NCBI GenBank assembly: GCA_964473525.1 | Contig: CAYYPK010000057.1 | Span: 1-37,131, forward strand | Direction: 5' to 3' | DNA: 37,131 nt | Origin: GCA-2687025 sp964473525 | GTDB taxonomy: Bacteria > Poribacteria > WGA-4E > GCA-2687025 | Part shown: positions 8,037 to 15,272 of the stretch, piece by piece | Layout of the letters: each line of letters starts with the position of its first letter | Numbering within the stretch: the first letter of the stretch is position 1 | The notes under the pieces: model-generated | Told to the model about the DNA's origin: nothing | The model's input: the letters and a program-made list of their open reading frames with translations, nothing else | Database searches by the model: none | Made by a program: the position numbers and the translations under genes

Positions 8037-9419
8037 CTAGTAGTCCGATGACCCCTGTCGGTACACGCCCAGCGCCTCGCTGGCGTCCGGTGACCCGATC
8101 GCGTCCAGCGCGTGCGCCGCGTTCGCGCGGACGTAGTAGGCGTCGTCCGCGAGCGCGTTCGTCAGGTCGGACACGGCCTCCCCCGCCACCGGCCCGAGCC
8201 GCGTGAGCGCCACGGCGGCGTTCAGGCGAACCCACTCGATGTCGTCCGTCAGCAAGTCACTCAGACCCATCACGGAGGCGCGCGCGGCGTCTCCAAGATG
8301 CCCGAGCGCCTCCGCCGCGTTGCGGCGCACCCACGGCTGGTGATCCGTCAGGCACGACGCCAGTGCGCTAGCCGCGGGCCCCGCGTCGATCCCAATGTCG
8401 CCCAGGATGTTCGCCGCCGCTGCTCTTAGAGGCCACTGATCCGAGCGCAGTTCGCGCTCGAGGGCGGGCACGGCAGGCGCGCCAAGGGCCGACAGCGCAT
8501 ACCCGGCGTACAGATGACTCGGGTTCGTCATGCCCGCCGCCAGGTTCGCCTCCAGCCGCGACGCGGATTCGTCTCGCAGAGCCTCGATCAGCGGCTCGAC
8601 GGCCTGCTCGCCGAGTCGCGCGAGCGCGTACGCCGCGTTCAGCCGCACGGTCTCGGACGCGTCGCCGAGAGCCGCACAGAGGGCCTGCACATCGCCGCTC
8701 GCGCCGTTTGCGGGCGGCGCCCCGCAGTGCCAGTTCCAGACGCTGGCCCACAGGTCCGCGTGGTGGCGAGAGCGTAGGTCGCCGTCGCGCGCGATGTCTG
8801 GCGCGAAGCCCTCAACGTGGTCCCAACTCGGCGCCTTCGGCTCTTCCGTGCGGATGAACAGCCACTTGTGCATATAGCGTGGGGTGTCGCCCAGGTTCGC
8901 CGTCGCGCGGTGCCACGAGTCATAGTGCACGATGCACACGCTGCCCGCCGCGCCTGTGAACGGCGTCTCGTCATCGGTCGGGCGCGTCGTCTCGTACTGC
9001 CGCCCCGGCACGACGGATGTCGGTCCCATGCTTCGGTCGACATCATGGCAGTAGTAGAACGCCATCGCCCACCGTGGACGGTGGTGGCGGTTGTTCTCGT
9101 CCGCCTCGTAGCTGTCCAGGTGCATCGCCTGCGGATCGCTGCCTGGAGGGTTGAGGTGGCAGTGACGATGCGAGTAGTAGCGGTACCCCTCGCCTAGAGT
9201 GCTCGTGAGGGCGCCGCTCACGTTGGGGTGCTCGAACACGTCGAGGAGCGCCGGGATCTCTGCGAGAATGCCATTGCCGACGTTGCCCTTGTCGCGGAAC
9301 ACCGCCTCCGTGTCGCGGTGGATGCCCGCATGGACTTCGGGGTCGAGGTCCGCGTGGATGGTCGTGTAGCCGTCCACGACGAAGTCCCACATCGCCTGGT
9401 CGCTCAGTAGCTTCACCAT
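8037..9419 (-). CDS. Phytanoyl-CoA dioxygenase (PhyH) family protein with C-terminal HEAT repeats
   Basis: A 460-residue fusion. Residues about 1-225 form a PhyH-type Fe(II)/2-oxoglutarate dioxygenase: H100-x-D102 (AMHLDSYE), distal H170 (YDSWHRAT), and R181 or R188 in 'PRYMHKWLFIR' as candidate 2-oxoglutarate ligands. This is the usual 2-His-1-carboxylate pattern. Residues about 240-455 are HEAT/PBS-lyase-type repeats of about 30 residues ('VQALCAALGDASETVRLNAAYALARLG', 'AVPALERELRSDQWPLRAAAANILGDIG', and three or more further units). Such repeats usually bind proteins. GGAG lies about 4 nt before the ATG. PhyH paralogues are often expanded in Poribacteria-like genomes, and their substrates are mostly unknown. 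The fusion may tether the oxygenase to a partner. Confidence 0.87.
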   Translation of the reverse strand: MVKLLSDQAMWDFVVDGYTTIHADLDPEVHAGIHRDTEAVFRDKGNVGNGILAEIPALLDVFEHPNVSGALTSTLGEGYRYYSHRHCHLNPPGSDPQAMHLDSYEADENNRHHRPRWAMAFYYCHDVDRSMGPTSVVPGRQYETTRPTDDETPFTGAAGSVCIVHYDSWHRATANLGDTPRYMHKWLFIRTEEPKAPSWDHVEGFAPDIARDGDLRSRHHADLWASVWNWHCGAPPANGASGDVQALCAALGDASETVRLNAAYALARLGEQAVEPLIEALRDESASRLEANLAAGMTNPSHLYAGYALSALGAPAVPALERELRSDQWPLRAAAANILGDIGIDAGPAASALASCLTDHQPWVRRNAAEALGHLGDAARASVMGLSDLLTDDIEWVRLNAAVALTRLGPVAGEAVSDLTNALADDAYYVRANAAHALDAIGSPDASEALGVYRQGSSDY

Positions 9420-9520
9420 ACGCTCCGTCGTCTGCCTGCATCGTGGGGCTCGGCGGCGAATCGTCTACAGAGTGTGGCGCCCCTTCGCGCGCGCGCAACC
9501 CGGGCCGTCGACGCGTGGGC

Positions 9521-9759
9521 GGTCACCGGCGGCTGATGGAGACTGACGCGGTACCGCGTCCGCCCGGGGCATGTCATGCTGAGCCGGAGGCGAAGCATCT
9601 CCCCCGCGGTAGGGACGCCAACGCTGGGCTTCGAGTCTGCCGCCATACGCAGCACGGTCGTCCACGGACCCAAGATGCTTCGTCGCCTACGGCTCCTCAG
9701 CATGACGACCTGGCGGGCGCGCCACTCGCACACACTCAGTCGGCGCCAACAGGTTAGCG
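9521..9759. repeat. MITE-like inverted repeat, copy 1 (complete)
   Basis: An imperfect inverted-repeat element within a 497-base gene-free interval (9420-9916). The left arm runs from GGTCACCGGCGGCTGATG to ATGCTGAGCCGGAGGCGAAG and CATCT (about 9521-9602). The right arm begins AGATGCTTCGTCGCCTACGG and CTCCTCAGCATGAC at about 9673 and ends near GGCGCCAACAGGTTAGC. The right arm, reverse-complemented, aligns with the left arm over about 85 bases with mismatches and small gaps. The same arms recur at 17351-17550, 19763-19850 and 37076-37131. There is no transposase gene inside, so it would be non-autonomous. The rest of the interval shows only the promoter and leader of the next gene. Confidence 0.75.
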
Positions 9760-9916
9760 GCCTCGACGAAACCGTCGAACCTGCGGCCTCCACGCGCCGC
9801 CAATCCCGGGGAACCCGCGCCGTCACTGGCCTCGGCGTGTTGGCACGCCCGTTGCTCTATGGCGGGCAGAGGCGAACATCAAGAGGCACGGCTCACACGA
9901 CGAATGGAGACGCAAG

Positions 9917-10615
9917 ATGAAACGGCTAACTAAGGTTCTCATCCCGACATCGCTTGGCTGCGCACTGCTCATCGGGTCGGTCGGATTCGCGCAAGACGGC
10001 GCCGGCAGCGACGTCGACACGGATGACGAGAGGCGCGTTGAACGCTTCCGCAGGCCGTCCGCAGGCTTTCGTGACGACGACGCCCCCATGGGTCGGGGTG
10101 ACGGCTCAGGGCGGCGCGGAATGCGCCGCATCGAACGTGGGCGACGTGGTCCAGACCGCGATGGCTCGGGCCAGCGACACAGGGGCGGACGAGGCGTCCG
10201 CGGACGGCGTGGCCCCGGTGGCGACATGCTCCGCGGCCTGCTCGCGCACGGCGAGGAACTGGGACTGACCGACGATCAGAAGGCGCGGATCGAGACCATC
10301 GCAACGGAGTCGCGGAAGGCGTCCGTTGAGCTGCGCGCCGCTTCGGAACTCGCTCGCATCGAGCTAGGCGAACTGACGCGCGCGGACGATCCAGACCTCG
10401 GCGCCATCCAGAGCGGCTTGCAGGCTGTCGCCGACGCACAGGTGGCCGAACGCTTCGCCGCGATCGAGGCCGGCGTGACGGCGCGAGCAGTCCTGACCGA
10501 CGAGCAGAAGGCAAAGGTCAAGGAAGCCATGAAGCACCGCGGTCGCTCCGGTGGCAGGCGCGGCGGTGGCGGCCGCGGTGGGCGTGGCAGCGGCCCGCGA
10601 GGCCCCAGGCGGTAA
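9917..10615 (+). CDS. Exported Spy/CpxP-like LTxxQ protein with RG-rich arms
   Basis: A 232-residue protein with a signal peptide (residues 1-25, ending 'GSVGFA'), so it is exported. Residues about 104-205 form a helical segment bounded by two LTxxQ-type motifs ('LGLTDDQKARIETI' and 'AVLTDEQKAKVKEAM'). This is the signature of the CpxP/Spy family of periplasmic chaperones and metal-stress proteins. Unusually, the core is flanked on both sides by Arg/Gly-rich low-complexity sequence: about residues 60-100 (RGRRGPDRDGSGQRHRGGRG) and the last 28 residues (SGGRRGGGGRGGRGSGPRG). The protein is therefore strongly basic at both ends. GGAGACGC precedes the ATG. The chaperone or metal-binding role is inferred from the motif only. 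Confidence 0.75.
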   Translation: MKRLTKVLIPTSLGCALLIGSVGFAQDGAGSDVDTDDERRVERFRRPSAGFRDDDAPMGRGDGSGRRGMRRIERGRRGPDRDGSGQRHRGGRGVRGRRGPGGDMLRGLLAHGEELGLTDDQKARIETIATESRKASVELRAASELARIELGELTRADDPDLGAIQSGLQAVADAQVAERFAAIEAGVTARAVLTDEQKAKVKEAMKHRGRSGGRRGGGGRGGRGSGPRGPRR

Positions 10616-10641
10616 CTTTCGCCTGACCGAACTCTCTCCTA

Positions 10642-10675
10642 CTGTTCCCCGGATGGACGCCCGTCCGGGGAACAG
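10642..10675. terminator. Bidirectional hairpin between convergent genes
   Basis: A perfect 12-bp inverted repeat, CTGTTCCCCGGA and TCCGGGGAACAG, separated by 10 bases. It lies midway between the convergent ends of the Spy-like gene (10615) and the Gmad2 lipoprotein gene (10686). There is no long T-tract on either side. The position and perfect stem argue for a shared terminator or mRNA 3' stabiliser. Confidence 0.65.
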
Positions 10676-10685
10676 CCACGTACCC

Positions 10686-11138
10686 CTATTCGCGTTCGCG
10701 GAACCGAACGGGCATGCGGAACTCGCGCAGTGGGTACCCCGTGTCCGCGCTCTCGTGCGTGAGAACGATCGAGCCGTACCCAGCGGCGGGAACGTCGAAC
10801 TCGATCGTGCCGTGGAAGCGCCGCCACCCAGGCCCGCCCGGAGATTCCCCCTCGGCAACAACGTACCGCGTTGCCACAGGCGTGCCGTCCGACGCGACAA
10901 GCCGCAGGCCACACGACCCCTCGAAGAACCACCCGGGGTCCGCCTCGCCGTCAACATCCAACGGGCTCTCTATGACGGCCCACGGACGCGGCGAGTGAAG
11001 GGCAATTCCAGCAGTCAACTCCTCGGCGAGGGCGGCATGCGGCTCCCGCGCCACGGGATTCTGCCGACCCGCGCATCCCAGAGCGAACACGCAGATGACG
11101 GCGACGACTCTGACAGCGCGGAGCATTACGGACGGCAT
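10686..11138 (-). CDS. Gmad2 immunoglobulin-like domain lipoprotein
   Basis: A 150-residue lipoprotein starting at ATG 11138 (AGGGA upstream); a second ATG at 11126 is possible. The N-terminus is a lipoprotein signal ending in the lipobox A-L-G-C (C22). The rest matches the Gmad2 immunoglobulin-like domain, known from GerMN-associated and other surface proteins: 'LHSPRPWAVIESPLDVDGEA', 'GWFFEGSCGLRLVASDG', 'RRFHGTIEFDVPAAGYGSIVL' and the closing 'YPLREFRMPVRF'. It is probably anchored in the membrane facing the periplasm. It is the last of three closely spaced minus-strand genes (11 nt after the previous stop), which suggests one transcript. The role is unknown beyond a beta-sandwich interaction module. 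Confidence 0.8.
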   Translation of the reverse strand: MPSVMLRAVRVVAVICVFALGCAGRQNPVAREPHAALAEELTAGIALHSPRPWAVIESPLDVDGEADPGWFFEGSCGLRLVASDGTPVATRYVVAEGESPGGPGWRRFHGTIEFDVPAAGYGSIVLTHESADTGYPLREFRMPVRFRERE

Positions 11139-11148
11139 GGGCTGTTCC

Positions 11149-12018
11149 CTACAGAGTGTCGAGCAGCGCACGGAGGATGTCGCGCCCCCGCGCGTCCGCC
11201 GTAACCGCTTCCGCGACCGACCGTCTCGCCGCCCGCGCGCCGGGCTCGAGGCCTGCGGTAGCGACTGTCTCCCGCGCTGCGCGAAGCGCCCGCGCGGCGC
11301 GGTCGTACTCCTCGGCGGCTTCGTTGAAGAGCGGGGCGTGCTGGCCGCGCAGGCGTTCCTTGGCCTCCCACGTGAACTCAACAGCGTACCCGTAACGCTC
11401 CTCCGTCCCTGCAACGAGCGCCACGATGTCGGACGGGACGCTGCCCTCGTCGAGGCCGGCAAGACGTGCCTTCGCGACCGACGCAAGCGATCTGTCGCCA
11501 TGCTCGACCCCGACGCGCACGCCGCCACGGATGGCGTCGAGGTCGGAGCACGGAGGCGCTGGGTTCACGACCGCGACCCACCCCGGGCCAGCCAGGTCGC
11601 ATGCTCCCTCGGCTGCCCCACCATGGCGGCCACGGCCAACGTACTGGTATCGGCCCTGCCCGCAGTCTACCATGCAACGGAATTCGGACGATGCGGCGTC
11701 GAACGCGTAGCAGGCGGCTCCCGACGCCATCGCGGCGCGGATCGCGCTGAGCGTCGCGACCCTCGTCTCCGGCGGCGGGGAGTCTGGGGCGGTGGTGAGG
11801 ATGTCGACGCGAGCGCCAAGGGCAGCGGCCGCGTTCTCAATGCACGCTGGCCCCGGCGCATCGTCGGCGGAGAGGCCAGCGAGGAACGCTTCACCCGTCA
11901 CGCCGAACAGCCACCCCGGCGTCACGCGAACGCCGACCTGCCGCAAGCATCCGTGCAGGCACGCCAGGTGTGCGTGTCGGTAGGTCTTGGGCGTTGGCGC
12001 CAGTGTGGGGCGTGGCAT
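11149..12018 (-). CDS. Hypothetical protein, weak BtrH/C39-peptidase-like N-terminus
   Basis: A 289-residue protein with no signal peptide. The N-terminal part ('YRHAHLACLHGCLRQVGVRVTPGWLFGVTGEAF') has the layout of the BtrH N-terminal and papain/C39-like folds: an early His/Cys-bearing helix, then an 'LFG..G.AF' turn, with further strands to 'GPGWVAVVNPAPP'. The C-terminal third (about 210-289) is helical and charged ('AAEEYDRAARALRAARE'), possibly a coiled coil. Several Cys residues are present (C20, C24 and others), but I cannot fix a catalytic triad. The family guess is tentative. There is little Shine-Dalgarno before the ATG. It lies between the DUF1579-like gene (31 nt) and the Gmad2 lipoprotein (10 nt) and is probably cotranscribed with both. 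Confidence 0.55.
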   Translation of the reverse strand: MPRPTLAPTPKTYRHAHLACLHGCLRQVGVRVTPGWLFGVTGEAFLAGLSADDAPGPACIENAAAALGARVDILTTAPDSPPPETRVATLSAIRAAMASGAACYAFDAASSEFRCMVDCGQGRYQYVGRGRHGGAAEGACDLAGPGWVAVVNPAPPCSDLDAIRGGVRVGVEHGDRSLASVAKARLAGLDEGSVPSDIVALVAGTEERYGYAVEFTWEAKERLRGQHAPLFNEAAEEYDRAARALRAARETVATAGLEPGARAARRSVAEAVTADARGRDILRALLDTL

Positions 12019-12049
12019 CTGGTCGTCCGAGGTCGCTGCCGTGTCGCGT

Positions 12050-12505
12050 TTACTCCTCGGCCACAGTGTGACACTGCTCGAGCATCCGGTTCCACCCCTT
12101 CTTCGTCGAGTTCTCGACGGCGAAGTGCAGCCGCGAACGCTTCTCGGAGGTCCAGAACATCATGCGCGCGAGCCCGCCGGGCATATTAGCCTCGAACACG
12201 ATGGCGCCGTCTGGGACGTCGTCGGCCGCCACGTTCACCCCGCGTGAGTTCTTCCCGTCGGACGTGAACGACCAGAACGTGAGCTTCTTCTCCCCGGGGT
12301 CGCGCGCGAACATGGCGATCTCGTCGTACGTGTTGTCGCCGAAGCGCCACGCGACGCTCATCCGCACGTACTTGCCGTCAAGGACGCGTTCGAACCGCCG
12401 CTCGCAGGTGTAGTTGCCCATGGGCCCGTCGCCCTCTGCGACCCACGGTTTATCGAGCAGGGGCGTGAAGAATCGCACCGTCGCTCCGCGCGATTGCTGA
12501 GCCAT
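12050..12505 (-). CDS. Small beta-barrel protein, possibly DUF1579/lipocalin-like
   Basis: A 151-residue protein starting at ATG 12505 with an excellent GGAGGAGG. The frame continues upstream into sequence that overlaps the phosphotransferase pseudogene, so the longer reading is rejected. The sequence alternates short strands: 'ERRFERVLDGKYVRMSVAWRF', 'YDEIAMFARDPGEKKLTFWSF', 'GAIVFEANMPGGLARMMFW' and 'RLHFAVENS'. This pattern is typical of small lipocalin- or DUF1579-like barrels that bind a hydrophobic ligand. There is no signal peptide, so it is cytoplasmic. It heads a three-gene minus-strand group. The family assignment is a guess based on strand pattern and the 'ERRF..VLDGKYV' segment. 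Confidence 0.6.
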   Translation of the reverse strand: MAQQSRGATVRFFTPLLDKPWVAEGDGPMGNYTCERRFERVLDGKYVRMSVAWRFGDNTYDEIAMFARDPGEKKLTFWSFTSDGKNSRGVNVAADDVPDGAIVFEANMPGGLARMMFWTSEKRSRLHFAVENSTKKGWNRMLEQCHTVAEE

Positions 12506-12650
12506 AGCCTCCTCCGGTCGGATAGTCCGTCCCGTGCGTGTAATGTGGCCTACGTAGTCCTGTGTCACCCGGTTGCGCGGCCGCAGGTAGCGGGACAGCG
12601 GCGAGTCGCCGCTCTCTCGCGCCGTAGGGCGACTGTCGATGGCGGGCGCG

Positions 12651-13525
12651 TCACGTGTAGTCGGCGATGCCGTCCGTGAAGGCGTCCGGGTCGTCATGCT
12701 CGACGCCGAAGAGCGCCTCTTGCAGCGCGAACGTGCCGCGATAGAGGTCGGCGCGCGCCAACATCGCACGGGAGCATCCGTACTCGCGCGCGAACCGGCC
12801 GATGAAGTCCTCGCCATACGACATGAGCGCCGCGACGTCGGTCGCCGGGTCGCCGATGCACACGCCGTCGAAGTCGATGACGCCGGATATGCGCTCCCGC
12901 GCGGGGTCGAACAGCAGGTTCGCCGTCCCGAAGTCGCCGTGGATGAGCGCGGGCGCGAACTCGACGCGCGTGAGAGCCTCGAAGACGTCCGCCACGTCTC
13001 GCCGGGCGTCAGAACGCATGTGTGAGAAGAGATGCTCCCTGATTGAGCCGTACATGCTCGCCCACTCCGAGGCATTTGCAGGTGGCATGCTCAATTCCTC
13101 AATGTCGGACAGGCTCACGCCGTGTAGCGAGCGCAGGAACGACGCCAACTGCGCTGCGACGCGGTCTCTCGCGCTTCCACGCCCAGGGATTCCCATATGG
13201 ACGTGTGGAACGGTTCGCCCGCGATGGCTGGGTACGCGACGTACGCCGCGCCCACCTGGCGATCCATCAGGCGGACCACCGTCGGCCTCGGCACGGGCAG
13301 TGGCAGACGGTCGTGAACGTGGGCAAGCAGGTCCGACGCCCGCCGCGCCGCGGCCAAATGGGCGGCGCGCTTGGGGAAGCGCGCGACGAGCCGGTCGTCG
13401 ACGATGACGACATCGTTGTACTGGCCGTCCTCCACGAGGACGGCCGTGGCTTCGTCAAGATCGGCGATGTCGCGCTGCAGCCGCGCCAGGTAGCCGTGGA
13501 GCTTGCCCGTGTCCGACGCGCCCAT
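12651..13525 (-). pseudogene. Aminoglycoside phosphotransferase-family kinase, frameshifted
   Basis: Two overlapping frames together make one APH/choline-kinase-fold protein. The 5' part (from ATG 13525) carries the N-lobe: 'YNDVVIVDDRLVARFPKR' with ATP-binding K52, through 'AAYVAYPAIAGEPFHTSIWESLG'. The 3' part (to 12651) carries 'RVAAQLASFLRSLHGV', Brenner's motif 'LIHGDFGTANLLFD' and the metal-binding 'VIDFDGVCIGDPATD'. The join lies around 13155-13185. The combined span, 875 nt, leaves a remainder of 2, consistent with one missing base or two extra. All kinase motifs are otherwise intact, so either the inactivation is recent or this is a sequencing error. The start lies 5 nt after the upstream aldo/keto reductase stop, placing the gene in that operon. 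The substrate could be an alcohol or amine small molecule; drug resistance is not implied. Confidence 0.8.
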
Positions 13526-13530
13526 GGGAG

Positions 13531-14331
13531 CTACGCCTGCGCTCCGGGTCTCGCCATTGCGGTAGGCGGCGGCAGCACGCCATGCAGCTCCTTGATGCGC
13601 GCGACGTTGGCGTCCACCTCGGCGCGGCTTTCCATGCCGATGGTCATCATGTCGACGCAGTCGAGGTCGTAGACGTACTTGATGGCTTCGCGGTAGTCGT
13701 CGGTGAGAGGACCCTGCCCGACAACCTTCATGCCGCAGACCGCCTTGCCGGCGTCATGGATGCGCGTCAGCGTCGCCACGATCTCGTCCGGCGAGGCGTC
13801 CATGCGCACGCCGTCGTAGTTGATGCGGGCGAGGACGAAGTCGACCCACTCCTCGTCGGCGGCGGATTGGAGCGCGCCGTGGTCGTGACAGGAGACGCCG
13901 ACGGCGCCAATGACGCCCTGTCGCTTATACTCGCTCAGGACATCCATCACGGACGCGCGGTCGGTGGGCCAACTCGCGGCGCCCATGCCGTGCATGAGCA
14001 CAATGTCGAGCCTGTCGGTACCCAACTCGGACAGGAAGCGCAGGATGTCGGCGCGCGCCTTCTCGGCGTCCCGCGCGCCCGTCTTCGTGGAGACGAGCAC
14101 GTTGTCGCGTCCAACGGAGCGGATGTGGTCCGCCGCGTGTGGGTGCGACCCGTACGAGTCGGCGAGATCCAGCGATGTGATCCCCTTGTCGTGCGCATAG
14201 CCGAACAGATCCACGAGCGCGGCGTGTCCAAGCCGCGTCTGATTCGACTCCTGCGAGCCTCCTACCGTCCCAGTGCCAATGGACAGGTAGGAACTCTCTA
14301 TGCCCGTCCGACCCAGAGTTACCTTGTGCAC
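13531..14331 (-). CDS. Aldo/keto reductase (tandem paralogue 1)
   Basis: A 266-residue (beta/alpha)8-barrel NAD(P)H-dependent oxidoreductase, starting at GTG 14331 with GGGAGG 9 nt upstream. The catalytic tetrad is visible: D55 and Y60 in 'LDLADSYG', K83 in 'VSTKTG' and H114 in 'VLMHGMG'. At 266 residues it is shorter than the common 300-330. The segment 'LDCVDMMTIGMESRAEVDANVA' near the C-terminus replaces the usual NADP-binding 'PIxGxxxxxx' and is shared almost exactly with the neighbouring paralogue at 14399-15217. Over the first 60 residues I count 34 identities between the two, and more later, so this is an old tandem duplication. The substrate is unknown, possibly a sugar or polyol carbonyl. 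Confidence 0.88.
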   Translation of the reverse strand: MHKVTLGRTGIESSYLSIGTGTVGGSQESNQTRLGHAALVDLFGYAHDKGITSLDLADSYGSHPHAADHIRSVGRDNVLVSTKTGARDAEKARADILRFLSELGTDRLDIVLMHGMGAASWPTDRASVMDVLSEYKRQGVIGAVGVSCHDHGALQSAADEEWVDFVLARINYDGVRMDASPDEIVATLTRIHDAGKAVCGMKVVGQGPLTDDYREAIKYVYDLDCVDMMTIGMESRAEVDANVARIKELHGVLPPPTAMARPGAQA

Positions 14332-14398
14332 GCGCGCGGCCTCCCTATCTCCTCACAGACTGCCTGTCTGGTCGCCTGCATTGTACGCCATCGCCGCG

Positions 14399-15217
14399 TC
14401 AGGCTGGCGCGCCGTCGGCCGATGGCCGCTGACCAGGGAGAGTCGCTGCTGTCGGCGGAGTCGCCCGGTACAGCTCGTCAATGTACGCGACGTTCGCGTC
14501 AACGTCCTCGCGGCTCTCCATGCCGATGGTCATCATGTCGACGCAGTCCAGGTCGTACGCGAACTGAATGGCTCCACGGTAGTCCGACGCAAGCGGCCCT
14601 TCCGCGAATATCTTCATGCCACAGACCACCTTGCCCGCGGCGTGTGCCCGTTCCAGCACCGCCGTGATGTCCGGGGGCGTGCCGTCCATCTCCGCGCCGT
14701 CGTGGTTGATGCGGGCGAGGATGAAGTCCACCCACGGCTCATCCGCAGCGGACTCCAGGGCGCCGAAGTCGTGACACGACACTCCGACGGCGGTGGCTAT
14801 CCCGCGCTCCTTGTACTCGGAGAACACGTCCATCACCGGCGCCTGCGACGTCGGCCAGTCGCGCTCCGTCATGTAGTGCATGAGCAGCACGTCGACGTGG
14901 TCGGTCCCAAGCTCCTTCAGCATCCTGGGGATGTCCGCCCGGGCTTTGTCCGCATCGCGCGCGCCTGTCTTCGTCGTGAGCGTCAGATGGTCGCGCCCGT
15001 ACGTCTTGATGACCTCGGCCACGTGCGTGTGCGACTTGTAGCCGTCCGCCGTGTCGATGGAAGTGATGCCCTGCTCGACGCCGTACCGCAGCAAGTCCAC
15101 GCACGCGTCGAAGCCCAGCCGCACCTGCGCCGAGCCCTCCGCACGGGTGGTGCTCCCGGTGCCGAAAGAGAGATACGATCCTTCGATGCCCGTGCTACCC
15201 AACTCTACGCGGTGCAT
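14399..15217 (-). CDS. Aldo/keto reductase (tandem paralogue 2)
   Basis: A 272-residue aldo/keto reductase. ATG 15217 with AGAGGA upstream is chosen; the frame is open for 78 more codons, but that extension overlaps the dehydrogenase gene upstream and looks non-coding. The tetrad residues fall at the same positions as in the paralogue downstream: D55 and Y60 in 'IDTADGYK', K83 in 'TTKTG' and H114 in 'LLMHYM'. The 'YDLDCVDMMTIGMESREDVDANVA' ending is also shared. It sits 67 nt before the paralogue and 55 nt after the Gfo/Idh/MocA gene on the same strand, so it is part of one redox cluster. The two copies have diverged in the loops near the active site ('HYMTERDWPTSQ' versus 'HGMGAASWPTDR'), suggesting different substrates. 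Confidence 0.88.
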   Translation of the reverse strand: MHRVELGSTGIEGSYLSFGTGSTTRAEGSAQVRLGFDACVDLLRYGVEQGITSIDTADGYKSHTHVAEVIKTYGRDHLTLTTKTGARDADKARADIPRMLKELGTDHVDVLLMHYMTERDWPTSQAPVMDVFSEYKERGIATAVGVSCHDFGALESAADEPWVDFILARINHDGAEMDGTPPDITAVLERAHAAGKVVCGMKIFAEGPLASDYRGAIQFAYDLDCVDMMTIGMESREDVDANVAYIDELYRATPPTAATLPGQRPSADGAPA

Positions 15218-15272
15218 GCAGTGGTCCTCTGGTGTGCGCGTAAACTCGCCTTCGCGGGTGTCTCCCGAATAC

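Noticed and set aside
12506..13075. N-terminal extension of the small barrel protein at 12050-12505
   Set aside because: The extension is a different frame of the phosphotransferase pseudogene; the ATG at 12505 has GGAGGAGG at ideal spacing.
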